Made by a program: the position numbers and the translations under genes
Source of the DNA: Flexivirga meconopsidis
GTDB taxonomy: Bacteria; Actinomycetota; Actinomycetes; Actinomycetales; Dermatophilaceae
DNA: 64,000 nucleotides
Direction: 5' to 3'
Assembly (NCBI RefSeq): GCF_026162425.1
Contig: NZ_JAOBQJ010000001.1
Location: 682,001 to 746,000, forward strand
The notes under the pieces: model-generated
What the model was told of the DNA's origin: nothing
Database searches by the model: none
The model's input: the letters and a program-made list of their open reading frames with translations, nothing else
Shown: positions 16,708 to 26,238 of the stretch, piece by piece
Layout: each line of letters starts with the position of its first letter
Position numbering within the stretch: position 1 is the stretch's first letter

Positions 16708-18434
16708 TGACGGACGCGCTCACTCGTCCGCGGCTCCTCGAGCCCGACGACGCACGACTGGATCGCGCACGGGAACGGCTGCGCACCGCCTTCGAGACGT
16801 ATGACGGCAGCCACGACCACGCAGCACCGCCGGCGCTGGTGCACGATCCGACCCTGTCGGCTGCCGCATACCGGCTCACCGTGCGTGACGGCGTCGCAGT
16901 GGTCGCGGGGTCCGACACCGACGGCCTTCGCCACGGTATCCATGCCCTGGCGAAACTGGTGGTGCGCCAGCATGGCCGACTGACCGACGTCGTGGTGGAA
17001 CAATCGCCGGCGCTGACAGTGCGCGGGGTGTGTCTCGACGTCGGCCGACGGCGTTGGCGGACCGAGACTCTGCGTGCGTTCATCGACGAGATGGCGTGGC
17101 TGGGTCTGAACCGTTTGCAACTTCACCTGACCGAGTGGAATGCCTTCCGAATAGGCTTGTCAGACATCAGATTTCGTGGTTTGGCCGACCCCGATCACTA
17201 CTCGTCGGATGAGCTGAACGAACTGATCGAGCTCGCGCACGCCGATGGCATCGCGGTGAGTGTCGAGCTCAATCTGCCCGCACATTGCACGGCGCTGATC
17301 GAGGCGTTCCCCGACCTGGGCGTCCGTGGCTCGGACGTGGTGCTTGCGGACGGGTCGACGTGGACCGGCTTCCCGACCACGGGATGGATGCTCGACATTG
17401 CTCGTCCGCAGGTGGTCGACTTCTGCACGGACTTGGTGCGTGCCGTCGTCAGCGAAGTGCACGCCGATGCCTACCACCTGGGCGGCGACGAATGGTTCGG
17501 CTCGGAGGAGTTGGCGAGGTCGCCCGGCCTGCAGGCAGCGGCGTCGGACCTCGCTGCGCGCGCCGGCGCTCCGGGCGCTGCGTCATACACGCCGGCAGAC
17601 GTGGTCGTCGACTTCCTCAACCGAATGTGTGCGGTGGTCCGGGAAGCCGGCGGGCGTGCTGAGATCTGGTCCTGGTGGGATCAGGCGGGTGCCGTTGCAG
17701 TGCAACCGGATTCGACCACGACCATCACCGCCTGGGGAGCAGGCGACGAAGCGTCTCGGCTGGTGGCGCAGGGATACTCGGTCGTGGCGAGTCCAGAGGA
17801 CACGCATTACGTCACCCCGCGGACCGCGCCCGGCAACTTGCCCGGGGTCAACTACGTCGCAGTGGACTGTCAGCGGCTGTCGTCGGGGCCACTGCAGACC
17901 GGTGGCGGGGAGCAGTTGGCGATCTGGTGCGACTGGGCCGAGGAGCAGCCGGACGAATACTTCCTCTGGTACGCCGCGGCTGCCCTGCGAGTCTTTGCCA
18001 CACGTGCCTGGGACGGTCCATCGCCCGAAGCGGACAACGCAGCAGCTCAGCATGATCTGATCCGCCGCCCGGGCACCCGTGGCGTCGGTGGCCCACGGGT
18101 CGTGGTGGGCGGCGATGAGCGGCTCGTCGGAGTTCGGATCAACGCCGTGTCCGGCGCGCACGTGACGTCGATCGGCGGCAAATGGACGCACGAGACCGCC
18201 CGATTGCTCGATCGATGGCGCGGCGCCGTGATCGAGATCGCGGCCCCCTCGGGCCCATGGCACGAGCTGATGCGTCTGGACAAGCAACTGCCACCTACCT
18301 GGATGTCGCTGCCGCTGAACGAAGTTGGGCCGTTGGATTGTCGGCTGCGCCTCGCGGGCCCGGGTGAGCCGACGATCGACCAGGTGGAATGGCTCGTTGC
18401 CGATGGCCTGGATGAGGAGAGTGCGCATGTCTGA
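16707..18434 (+). CDS. GH20 beta-N-acetylhexosaminidase, cytoplasmic
   Basis: Family 20 enzymes remove terminal beta-GlcNAc or beta-GalNAc by substrate-assisted catalysis. The protein is 575 residues. An N-terminal GH20b-like domain leads into the TIM barrel at VRGVCLDVGRRRW. The catalytic pair is HLGGDEWFG with Asp261-Glu262; WSWWDQ and WCDWAEEQPDEYFLWYAA provide expected substrate-site tryptophans. The last ~120 residues form a beta-rich domain. No signal peptide is present, so it should act on oligosaccharides already imported by the neighbouring ABC system. The start is coupled to the permease stop, and its end overlaps the GH29 start by 8 bp. Confidence 0.9.
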   Translation: MTDALTRPRLLEPDDARLDRARERLRTAFETYDGSHDHAAPPALVHDPTLSAAAYRLTVRDGVAVVAGSDTDGLRHGIHALAKLVVRQHGRLTDVVVEQSPALTVRGVCLDVGRRRWRTETLRAFIDEMAWLGLNRLQLHLTEWNAFRIGLSDIRFRGLADPDHYSSDELNELIELAHADGIAVSVELNLPAHCTALIEAFPDLGVRGSDVVLADGSTWTGFPTTGWMLDIARPQVVDFCTDLVRAVVSEVHADAYHLGGDEWFGSEELARSPGLQAAASDLAARAGAPGAASYTPADVVVDFLNRMCAVVREAGGRAEIWSWWDQAGAVAVQPDSTTTITAWGAGDEASRLVAQGYSVVASPEDTHYVTPRTAPGNLPGVNYVAVDCQRLSSGPLQTGGGEQLAIWCDWAEEQPDEYFLWYAAAALRVFATRAWDGPSPEADNAAAQHDLIRRPGTRGVGGPRVVVGGDERLVGVRINAVSGAHVTSIGGKWTHETARLLDRWRGAVIEIAAPSGPWHELMRLDKQLPPTWMSLPLNEVGPLDCRLRLAGPGEPTIDQVEWLVADGLDEESAHV

Positions 18435-19851
18435 TAGCTCGCTGGACTCCGCCGCTCCACTACGACCGAGTCTCGGTGCGGGGGTGGTCAGTTACGAGGC
18501 GGACCCGGGTTATGTCTGGCCGGCCGACGAGGCGGTGCGGCAGCGCCTTTCCCGCTGGCAGGGTCTGAAGTTCGGCATCATCGTGCATTGGGGCCTCTAC
18601 GCCGCGCTGGGTGAGGACGGCAGCTGGACGTTGTGCCGATCCCGCGACGAGGGATGCATGCAGATCCCTGCGGAGTTCGACGGGGACGACGACGCGTGGC
18701 AGGAACACTACGTGAGCTCGCGGAAGTCTTTCACCGGCAGCGCATTCGACGCCTCCGAGTGGATGGACGCGATTGACGGAGCCGGAGCTCGTTACGTCGT
18801 GCTGACGACGAAGCATCACGACGGATTCAGCATGTTCGACACTGCGCTCAGCGACTACAAGTCGACAGCGGCCGATGTGCCGTTCGGTCGGGACTTCGTG
18901 GCCGAGCTGACCTCGCAGGCCGCCGCGCGCGGGCTCCGGACCGGTCTCTACTTCTCCAAGGCTGATTGGCATCACCCTGGCTACTGGGCACCCGACCGCG
19001 CCCCGGTCGACCGTTTCCACAACCACGACGATCCCCGGTTGTGGTCGCAGTTCGTCGATTTCACGCACGGCCAGCTGCGCGAACTGCTCACTGGCTACGG
19101 TGAGGTCGACGTGCTCTGGCTGGATGCGGGCTGGGTGAAGGCGCCCCGTGAAGACGTGAAAATCAATGAGCTCGCCACCCTGGCAAGGCAGCTCAGGCCG
19201 GGGATTCTCGTCGTCGACCGCGAGGTGCATACCAGCGTCGAGGACTACCGCACCCCGGAGCAGCGCATACCGGATGGTCGACTCGACCACCCCTGGGAAT
19301 CCTGCATCACATTGACCGACCACTGGTGCACCGTGCCCGACCCCGGCCCGCGTAAGTCGGTGCGCGAGGTGGCGCAGCTGCTGGTGACGATTGTGGCGCG
19401 AGGAGGCAATCTGTTGCTCGGCGTGGGGCCCGACGGCGAGGGCCGAATGCCCGATGACATTGCCGAATCACTGCGAGCAATAGGTGAATTCGTCACATCG
19501 ATCGGACCGGCGATCTTCGACACGCGGCCGGTGACGGAGGGTGTGGTGAGCGGCATCGGCGGGAGTGAGCAGCTCGTGGACGACCAGGGCCGCACCTGGT
19601 GGCTCACCCAGGCGGGGGACCGGATCAATCTCATACACCTGCACGAGCCGGGGTCGGTCAACGATGGGCTGCTGCGTATCCCGTTGGCTGCCGAACCACG
19701 CGACGTGCAGGTTTCCGGGTCCCAGCGATCCACCGGATGGCGATGGATCGACGGAGCCGCTGTCGTCGGCCTGGCCGGCGACGACGCTGGCAGCGAGGTG
19801 CCGACCACCGTCGTGTCGATCGAGCTGGTGGCGACTGGACCGGAGCACTGA
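18427..19851 (+). CDS. GH29 alpha-L-fucosidase, cytoplasmic
   Basis: This retaining fucosidase releases alpha-linked L-fucose. The 474-residue protein shows the GH29 hallmark VLTTKHHDGFSMF beginning at residue 125, the N-terminal FGIIVHWGLYA substrate-site strand, and the nucleophile-bearing VLWLDAGW with Asp233. WESCITLTDHW and NLLLGVGPDGEG are further GH29 signatures. A short beta domain ends the protein. No signal peptide is present. It overlaps the GH20 gene by 8 bp, so HexNAc and fucose removal are co-expressed. Linkage specificity cannot be read from the sequence. Confidence 0.92.
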   Translation: MSDSSLDSAAPLRPSLGAGVVSYEADPGYVWPADEAVRQRLSRWQGLKFGIIVHWGLYAALGEDGSWTLCRSRDEGCMQIPAEFDGDDDAWQEHYVSSRKSFTGSAFDASEWMDAIDGAGARYVVLTTKHHDGFSMFDTALSDYKSTAADVPFGRDFVAELTSQAAARGLRTGLYFSKADWHHPGYWAPDRAPVDRFHNHDDPRLWSQFVDFTHGQLRELLTGYGEVDVLWLDAGWVKAPREDVKINELATLARQLRPGILVVDREVHTSVEDYRTPEQRIPDGRLDHPWESCITLTDHWCTVPDPGPRKSVREVAQLLVTIVARGGNLLLGVGPDGEGRMPDDIAESLRAIGEFVTSIGPAIFDTRPVTEGVVSGIGGSEQLVDDQGRTWWLTQAGDRINLIHLHEPGSVNDGLLRIPLAAEPRDVQVSGSQRSTGWRWIDGAAVVGLAGDDAGSEVPTTVVSIELVATGPEH

Positions 19852-19902
19852 CTGCGACGGCGATCGCCGGCGCGGATCCCGCGAAAACGGAAGGACCAGA
19901 AC

Positions 19903-21429
19903 ATGTCTCAGAACGCTCAGCACCGCAAACGATCCGGCGTCACCCGACGGTCGGCGTTGGCCGGAGTCGCCGCAGGCCTTGGCACTCTCGGCCTGGCAGG
20001 CACGGTGGCGGCGCCCTCCCGTGCTGCCGTCTCGTCTACCGCGGCGTCGAAGGCCGAGTTGGCTTTCCTCGACCGAGGGCTTCAGCACGGCGCCTGGGCG
20101 GCGCAGTCGTCCGCCGGCGGTAGGTACGTGCCTCCGGCATCCGCCTGGAACCGAACGGGATTCACCATGCCCACGTTCTATGAACCCGGGCAGTACAACG
20201 CATCTCTCATCGCCGAACTGGGCGACACGCTCTGGGCGACCGCCGAGGCGCCGACCGGCGGTCACATGACCTCGGGTCCCGGCAGCGGTCCCTTCCTCAC
20301 CGCCGAGCAGCGAGCGAACGTCGGCAATCTCTTCTCGATCTGTCTTGGTGACGAGGAGCCTTACTCATCCCAGATCCAGACCTGGACCGCGCAGTGGGCG
20401 GCGAAGGCGCGGGCCGAGGCGCCGAACGCCTTGATCCACACCAACCAGTACTCCGGCCAGTGGTCCGACGCGCAACTGCGCTCCTACATTGCCGCGGTAC
20501 AGCCGGATCTGCTCACGTGGGACGACTACTACTACTCGACTTCGGGCAACGGCAGGTTCAACGCCGGCAGCGTGACGCCGCTCTACAACGACACGTGGCG
20601 TTATCGGAACCTCGCCCTGGGCGGACTCGACGGCAACGGGACCTCACCGCTCAACTTCGGGCAATACACCCTCGGCTACTGCCAGGGTTCCAGCCAAGCC
20701 GGAACCGGGCCTCGCGTCCCGTCGCAGTCGGAGTTGTGGCTGCCGTCATACGTGACCTGGACGCTCGGCGGCAAGTGGCTGAACCTCTTCCGGTGGGAGT
20801 CGGGCGCCGACTATTGGCTGCTCAACGACAGCACCGGCGCGCTGACCTATTTCGTCGACTGGTACGGCGAACTCAATGCCGCGATGCGACGCTTGAGCCC
20901 CTATCTGGTCCGCCTGCGCAGCGTCAACGCCGGACTGGTCCACGGGCAATACAACAACGGCGTCCCGGTCTCGACGCCGGAGTCATCCATCCCGGCCTTC
21001 TCGGCGACGACGGATGCCGGGACCGGTGTGACCGGGGTGCGAGTGAGCACCGTGTCCCCACGCAACGGTGGACTGCCGGGTGACGTCCTCGTCGGCACCT
21101 TCCGGCCAATCCCCGGGTTGAGCACAGCTCAATTGGGTTCGTACATACCAAAACCCACGACGCCGTTCTTCATGGTCGTCAACGCCATGGGAGTCGCGAA
21201 CGACGACATCTATTCGCGTAGCAGCACCGGTGGCGAGAGCGCCGCGAACGCTCAGGGCATCACGCTCACGCTCAACCCGAGCGCCGCAGGTTCGACACCG
21301 ACGGGTCTGCGGATGCTCGACCCGACGACCGGGGCGGTGAGTTCGCCCGCGCTCAGCGGCTCGGGCAGCAGCTACACCACGACGGTGTCGATCGGAGCGG
21401 CGGCTGGTTGCCTCTTCTGGTGGGTGTGA
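19903..21429 (+). CDS. Tat-exported protein of unknown family, possible glycan-active enzyme
   Basis: I do not recognise a named family. The N-terminus is a clear twin-arginine signal (TRRSAL near residues 14-19, hydrophobic core, cleavage after about APSRA), so the folded protein is exported. The mature 460 residues alternate short strands and helices in a way that suggests a TIM barrel: FTMPTFY, LWATAEAP, ICLGDEEP (Asp150, Glu151, Glu152), ALIHTNQYS, LLTWDDYYY (Asp207, Asp208), YVTWTLGGKWLNLFRWESG. A C-terminal beta domain follows (FFMVVNAMG...ITLTLNPSA). The acidic and aromatic residues at strand ends look like a sugar cleft. It follows GH29 by 51 bp, so it may cut extracellular glycan to feed the importer. 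That role is inference. Confidence 0.6.
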   Translation: MSQNAQHRKRSGVTRRSALAGVAAGLGTLGLAGTVAAPSRAAVSSTAASKAELAFLDRGLQHGAWAAQSSAGGRYVPPASAWNRTGFTMPTFYEPGQYNASLIAELGDTLWATAEAPTGGHMTSGPGSGPFLTAEQRANVGNLFSICLGDEEPYSSQIQTWTAQWAAKARAEAPNALIHTNQYSGQWSDAQLRSYIAAVQPDLLTWDDYYYSTSGNGRFNAGSVTPLYNDTWRYRNLALGGLDGNGTSPLNFGQYTLGYCQGSSQAGTGPRVPSQSELWLPSYVTWTLGGKWLNLFRWESGADYWLLNDSTGALTYFVDWYGELNAAMRRLSPYLVRLRSVNAGLVHGQYNNGVPVSTPESSIPAFSATTDAGTGVTGVRVSTVSPRNGGLPGDVLVGTFRPIPGLSTAQLGSYIPKPTTPFFMVVNAMGVANDDIYSRSSTGGESAANAQGITLTLNPSAAGSTPTGLRMLDPTTGAVSSPALSGSGSSYTTTVSIGAAAGCLFWWV

Positions 21430-21443
21430 CTCTCACCTTCAGC

Positions 21444-22613
21444 TCAGTACGACTTCGGCAACCCGAGGCTGAACTGTGCGACGAAGTTGAGCGCCATCTC
21501 CCGGCTCACCGGCGCGATGCGGGTGAGCCGGGAGGCGCCGACCATGTGCACCAGGCCGTACTCGTCGGCCAGCCCGTTGCCGCCGTGCACCTGGACCGCG
21601 CGGTCAACGGTCGTGCAAGCCGCTTCTGCCGCAGCGTATTTCGCCATATTCGCTGACTCGCCGGCGAGCAGGTATTCGCCGGCCTCGTAAAGGGCGGCCG
21701 CTCGCTGGGTCATCAGCCGCGCCATGTTGATCTCGACGTAGGACTGCGCGAGAGGGTGCGCGACGGCCTGGTGCTGCCCGATCGGCACCCCCCACACCTC
21801 GCGTTCCTTGGCGTATGACGTGGCCTTCTCCAGGGCACGACGCGCCATCCCGGTTGCCGATGACGCCGCCATGATGCGCTCGGGGTTGAGCCCGGCGAAC
21901 AGCTGGTCGATGCCCGCGTCCTCACTGCCGACGAGTGCGTCGGCGGGCAGCTTCACGTTGTCGATGTGGACCACGAACTGCTTCTCCGGGCCGACGATGC
22001 CCATCTCGATCTGGTTGTAGGAGAAGCCTTCTGCGTCGGTCGGCACCACGAAGAGCGCCGGCCGTAGCTTGCCGGTCTTGGCGCTCTCCACCCGGCCGAC
22101 AACGAGTACGTCGCTGACCTCGTCGACTCCGGAGATGTAGACCTTGCCGCCGTTGAGGGTCCAGCCGTCGTCGGTGCGGGTCGCGGTCGTGGTGATGTTG
22201 TGCGAGTTGGACCCGGCGTCCGGCTCGGTGATCGCGAACGCCATCTTGCGGGTGCCGTCGGCGAAGCCGGGCAGCCACCGCTGCTTCTGCTCGTCAGTGC
22301 CATATGACGCGATGATGGTCCCGCAGATGGCGGGTGACACGACCATGAGCAGCAGCGGGCAACCCGCGGCCGAGAGCTCCTCACACACCGCGGCCAGGTC
22401 GCCGATGCCGCCGCCGCCACCGCCATACTCCTCGGGCACGGCGACGCCGAGGAAGCCCTGCTTGCCCGCGTCGGCCCACAGCTCGTCGGTCTTCTTGCCG
22501 GCGCGGGCCTGCTCCAGCCAGTAATCCTCGCCGTACTTGCTCGCGAAGGCTGCGACGGACTTGCGCAGCGCTTGCCGTTCCTCGGTCTCGGTGAAGGGAA
22601 TCTGATCAGCCAT
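21444..22613 (-). CDS. Acyl-CoA dehydrogenase (first of two)
   Basis: This FAD enzyme oxidises acyl-CoA to 2-enoyl-CoA. The 389-residue protein has the N-terminal helical domain, the FAD/substrate signature MAFAITEPDAGSNSHNI, and a C-terminal helical domain ending with VHGGNGLADEYGLVHMVGASRLTRIAPVSREM. A Glu-rich middle typical of the catalytic-base region is present, but I cannot assign the base with confidence. ATG 22613 is chosen over a TTG 12 bases upstream. It is the last gene of the acyl-CoA catabolic cluster, 15 bp after the carboxylase alpha stop, so probably the same transcript. Confidence 0.9.
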   Translation of the reverse strand: MADQIPFTETEERQALRKSVAAFASKYGEDYWLEQARAGKKTDELWADAGKQGFLGVAVPEEYGGGGGGIGDLAAVCEELSAAGCPLLLMVVSPAICGTIIASYGTDEQKQRWLPGFADGTRKMAFAITEPDAGSNSHNITTTATRTDDGWTLNGGKVYISGVDEVSDVLVVGRVESAKTGKLRPALFVVPTDAEGFSYNQIEMGIVGPEKQFVVHIDNVKLPADALVGSEDAGIDQLFAGLNPERIMAASSATGMARRALEKATSYAKEREVWGVPIGQHQAVAHPLAQSYVEINMARLMTQRAAALYEAGEYLLAGESANMAKYAAAEAACTTVDRAVQVHGGNGLADEYGLVHMVGASRLTRIAPVSREMALNFVAQFSLGLPKSY

Positions 22614-22628
22614 GAGGATCTCCAATGT

Positions 22629-24584
22629 TTATTCAGCAGAGTCGTTTTCGTCGATGACAGCCAGCACGGCGCCAGCGGTGACCTGGCTGCCGACGCTGAC
22701 CGGGAGTTCACTGACCACGCCGTCGGTAGGTGCGGTGATCGAGTGCTGCATCTTCATCGCCTCGAGCACTAGCAAGGGGGCGCCGGCGGTCACCGAGTCG
22801 CCGACGGCCGCGCTCACCGCGGTAACGACGCCCGGCATGGGGGCCAGCAGCGACCCGCTGGCCACCGCCTCCTGCGGGTCGACGAAGCGCGGCACCAGGG
22901 CGAGATCGACCGCGCCGTGTGGGCCGTCGACGTGGGTGGTGTCGTCGATGCGGCCCACGCGGTATGCCGACTGCACGTCGCCGGAGCGCAACCGCACACC
23001 GTCGGCGTCGACCCGTTCGGCAGTCAGGGCCTCGTCGGCGGGTGCGAGCCGTCCGCCGATCGACCGATAGGCCACGGTGACCTCGTCCTCGCCGAGCAGG
23101 TAGGTGCGGGTCTGGTCCTTCGAGCGAACGTTGCGCCATGCAGCTGGGATCCGCTGCTGCACCCGCCGACTGCGCTGTGCGGCGGTCGCATCCGCGAGCG
23201 CAGCGGCGGTGACCGCTTGCCCCGCGTCCGGTGCGACGGCCGACTCGATCCACTGGTCGATGCGCTCGTCGAGCAGTGACGTGTGCACCCGACCCGCAAC
23301 GAACTCCTCGTCGGTGAGGATCGAGCGCAGCACTGCGGCGTTGGTGAGCACCCCGTGCACGCGTCCGCGACGCAGAGCGTCGGAGAGCATCCGGGTGGCA
23401 GCCTCGCGCGTCGGCCCCCAGACGATGACCTTGGCAAGCATCGGGTCGTAGTGAATGCTGACCGTAGATCCGCTCTCGACCGCCGAGTCGAGGCGCAGAC
23501 CCGGGCGATCGAGTCTGCTGAATCGCGCGGCTGCCGCTGGGAAATCGAACGATTCGACGGTGCCGGTCTGTGGCGCCCAGCCGTGTGCCGGGTCCTCGGC
23601 GTACAGCCGCACCTCGATGGCGTGCCCGTTCGGGGCGAAGTCACGCTCGGGCAGTGCACCGCCCTCGGCGACGGTGAGCTGGCCGGCCACCAGATCGGTG
23701 TCGGTGACACACTCGGTCACCGGGTGCTCGACCTGCAACCGGGTGTTCATCTCCAGGAAGTAGACCGACTCGCCCTGGACGAGGAATTCCACCGTGCCGG
23801 CACCGACGTAGTCGACCGCGCCGACCGCCTTGCGCGCGGCGTCGAACAGTCGATCTCGCACGCTGTCCGGCAGATTCGGCGCCGGTGCCTCCTCGACCAC
23901 CTTCTGATGGCGTCGCTGGATGGAGCAGTCGCGTTCGCCGACGACCCAGCAGGTGCCGTGCTGGTCGGCGAGGACCTGCACCTCGACGTGGCGGGCGGTC
24001 GGTAGGTAGGGCTCCACGAAGACGGTGTCATCGCCGAAGGCGGACCTCGCTTCGTCACGCGCCGCCTCGAGTTCACCGGTGAGTTGATCGCGGGCACGCA
24101 CGACGCGCATCCCTCGGCCGCCGCCGCCGAAGGCCGCCTTCACCAGCAACGGGAAGGCGTCGTCTGCGACGTTGTCGACATCGATGTCGAGTGTCGGCAC
24201 GCCGGCGGCTCGCATGAGCGCCTTCGCCTCGATCTTCGACCCCATCGAGGCGATCGTCTCGGGGCGAGGACCGACCCAGGTGATGCCGGCATCCGTCACC
24301 TGGGCGGCGAATTCGGCGTTCTCAGAAAGGAATCCGTAACCCGGGTGAATCGCGTCGGCGCCGGACGACTTCGCAGCGGCGACGATCAGGTCGCCGCGCA
24401 GATACGTCTCGGACGGCGCGTCACCAGGCAGGCGCACCGCATAGTCGGCCTCCCGCACGAACGGCGCGTCGGCGTCCGCGTCCGAGTGGACGGCGACGGT
24501 CTCAATGCCGAGTTGGCGGCACGTGGCGAAAACTCGGCGGGCGATTTCGCCGCGGTTGGCGACGAGCAATCGTCGAATCGTCAT
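22629..24584 (-). CDS. Acyl-CoA carboxylase alpha subunit (biotin carboxylase + BCCP)
   Basis: This subunit carboxylates biotin with ATP and bicarbonate and carries it to the beta subunit. Residues ~3-445 are biotin carboxylase (LLVANRGEIARRVFATCRQLGI; the glycine-rich AFGGGGRGMRVV; FLEMNTRLQVEHPVTE). A variable linker/BT-like region follows. The C-terminal ~75 residues are a biotinyl domain with EAMKM, biotin-attachment Lys611. The length of 651 residues matches LiuD/AtuF-type subunits. ATG 24584 gives the standard N-terminus. The beta subunit gene ends 55 bp upstream. Substrate specificity resides in the partner. Confidence 0.93.
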   Translation of the reverse strand: MTIRRLLVANRGEIARRVFATCRQLGIETVAVHSDADADAPFVREADYAVRLPGDAPSETYLRGDLIVAAAKSSGADAIHPGYGFLSENAEFAAQVTDAGITWVGPRPETIASMGSKIEAKALMRAAGVPTLDIDVDNVADDAFPLLVKAAFGGGGRGMRVVRARDQLTGELEAARDEARSAFGDDTVFVEPYLPTARHVEVQVLADQHGTCWVVGERDCSIQRRHQKVVEEAPAPNLPDSVRDRLFDAARKAVGAVDYVGAGTVEFLVQGESVYFLEMNTRLQVEHPVTECVTDTDLVAGQLTVAEGGALPERDFAPNGHAIEVRLYAEDPAHGWAPQTGTVESFDFPAAAARFSRLDRPGLRLDSAVESGSTVSIHYDPMLAKVIVWGPTREAATRMLSDALRRGRVHGVLTNAAVLRSILTDEEFVAGRVHTSLLDERIDQWIESAVAPDAGQAVTAAALADATAAQRSRRVQQRIPAAWRNVRSKDQTRTYLLGEDEVTVAYRSIGGRLAPADEALTAERVDADGVRLRSGDVQSAYRVGRIDDTTHVDGPHGAVDLALVPRFVDPQEAVASGSLLAPMPGVVTAVSAAVGDSVTAGAPLLVLEAMKMQHSITAPTDGVVSELPVSVGSQVTAGAVLAVIDENDSAE

Positions 24585-24639
24585 TGTGTTGCCCCCGGAA
24601 GGTAGCGAGTGGCGTAGGAGCGAGGACTCTTCGGAGTAA

Positions 24640-26238
24640 TCACAGTCGGAACACTCCGAATCCCTCGGCACCACGGATGGCGGTCGTGTTGATCGCGGAC
24701 AGGCAGATGCCGAGCACGGTGCGGGTGTCACGCGGGTCGATGACGCCGTCGTCGTACAACATGCCGGAGATGACGTATGACGTGGACTCCGCCTCGATCT
24801 GCTTCTCGACCAGCTCGCGCATCTGGGCGTCGGCGTCCTCGTCGAACGGCACGCCCTTCTTCTCGGCGGACGCGCGGGAGACGATCGAGATCACGCCGGC
24901 GAGCTGCGCGGCGCCCATCACTGCCGACTTGGCGTTGACCCAACTGAACATGAAGCGCGGGTCGTAGGCACGGCCGCTCATGCCGTAATTGCCTGCACCG
25001 TATGACGATCCGATCACCACGCTGAGGTGCGGGACAGTCGAGTTGGAGACCGCGTTGATCATCTGCGCGCCGTGCTTGATGATGCCGCGCTGCTCATACT
25101 CCTTGCCGACCATGTAGCCGGTGGTGTTGTGCAGGAAGAGCAGCGGGGTGTCGATCTGGTTGGCGAGCTGGATGAACTGCGCCGCCTTCTGCGCCTCCTC
25201 GCTGAAGAGGACGCCCTGCGCGTTGGCGAGGATCCCGATCGGGTGACCGTGCAGGTTGGCCCAGCCGGTCACCAGGCTCGACCCGTAGAGCGGCTTGAAC
25301 TCATCGAAGTCCGAACCGTCGACGATCCGGCCGATCACTTCACGGGGATCGAACGGCTCCTTCGGGTCCGATGGCACGAGCCCGAGCAGTTCCTCGGCGT
25401 CCAGCACCGGGTCGGCGTAGTCGGTCGCGGGGACCAGCCCTTGCTTCTGCCAGTTGAGCCGGCGGATGATCGACCGGCCGATCCGGATCGCGTCGAGTTC
25501 GTCGCTTGCCAGGTAGTCAGCCAGGCCGGACTGACGCGCATGCATCTCGGCGCCACCGAGCGATTCGTCATCGGAGTCCTCACCGGTCGCCATCTTCACC
25601 AGTGGGGGGCCAGCCAGGAAGACCTTGGCGCCGCCCTTGACCATGACCGTGTAGTCACTCATGCCGGGGATGTACGCGCCACCGGCGGTCGAATTGCCGA
25701 AAACCAAGGACACAGTGGGACGTCGGGCCGCGCTGGCGCGAGTCAGGTTGCGGAAACCGGCACCCCCCGGAATGAAGATCTCCTTCTGGGTGGGCAGGTC
25801 CGCGCCACCGGACTCGACCAGGTTGATCGTCGGCAGGTTGTTCTCCGCGGCGATCTGCGCAGCTCGTCCCGACTTCTTCAGCGTCGACGGGTTGGAGGCG
25901 CCACCGCGCGACGTCGGGTCGTTGGCGACGATCAGGCACTCGGTGCCCTCGACGACGCCGATGCCGGTGACGACGTTGCCGCCGACCGGGAAGTCGCTGC
26001 CCCACGCGGCGAGGGTGGACAGCTCGAGGAACGCGCTGTCCCGGTCGAGCAGCAACTCGATCCGCTCTCGGGCGAGCAGCTTGCCGCGCTTACGGTGCCG
26101 GTCGACATACTTCTCGCCGCCCCCGGCGAGCGCCTTGGCCTGCTGCACGTCGAGGTCGGCGACGCGCTCCAGCATGGCCTCCCGGTTTGCCAGGTAGGCA
26201 GGGGAATTGGGGTCGATCGTCGACCGTATGACGGTCAC
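24640..26238 (-). CDS. Acyl-CoA carboxylase beta subunit (carboxyltransferase)
   Basis: This carboxyltransferase transfers carboxybiotin CO2 to an acyl-CoA. The 532-residue protein has both crotonase-like halves: an N-terminal half with LIVANDPTSRGGASNPSTLKK and PTINLVESGGADLP, and a C-terminal half with LLFLHNTTGYMVGKEYEQRGIIKHGAQMINAVSNSTVPHL and YGAGNYGMSGRAYDPRFMFSW. The GYMVG(K)EYE form is closer to methylcrotonyl-/geranyl-CoA carboxylases (LiuB/AtuC) than to propionyl-CoA carboxylase; that is judged by eye. The ATGA overlap with the upstream dehydrogenase (26235-26238) fixes the start. Confidence 0.92.
   Translation of the reverse strand: MTVIRSTIDPNSPAYLANREAMLERVADLDVQQAKALAGGGEKYVDRHRKRGKLLARERIELLLDRDSAFLELSTLAAWGSDFPVGGNVVTGIGVVEGTECLIVANDPTSRGGASNPSTLKKSGRAAQIAAENNLPTINLVESGGADLPTQKEIFIPGGAGFRNLTRASAARRPTVSLVFGNSTAGGAYIPGMSDYTVMVKGGAKVFLAGPPLVKMATGEDSDDESLGGAEMHARQSGLADYLASDELDAIRIGRSIIRRLNWQKQGLVPATDYADPVLDAEELLGLVPSDPKEPFDPREVIGRIVDGSDFDEFKPLYGSSLVTGWANLHGHPIGILANAQGVLFSEEAQKAAQFIQLANQIDTPLLFLHNTTGYMVGKEYEQRGIIKHGAQMINAVSNSTVPHLSVVIGSSYGAGNYGMSGRAYDPRFMFSWVNAKSAVMGAAQLAGVISIVSRASAEKKGVPFDEDADAQMRELVEKQIEAESTSYVISGMLYDDGVIDPRDTRTVLGICLSAINTTAIRGAEGFGVFRL

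Noticed and set aside
22629-24731. 49-codon N-terminal extension of the carboxylase alpha subunit
   Set aside because: It overlaps the beta gene end, has Ser/Cys-rich low complexity, and the family starts at MTIRRLLVANRGE.
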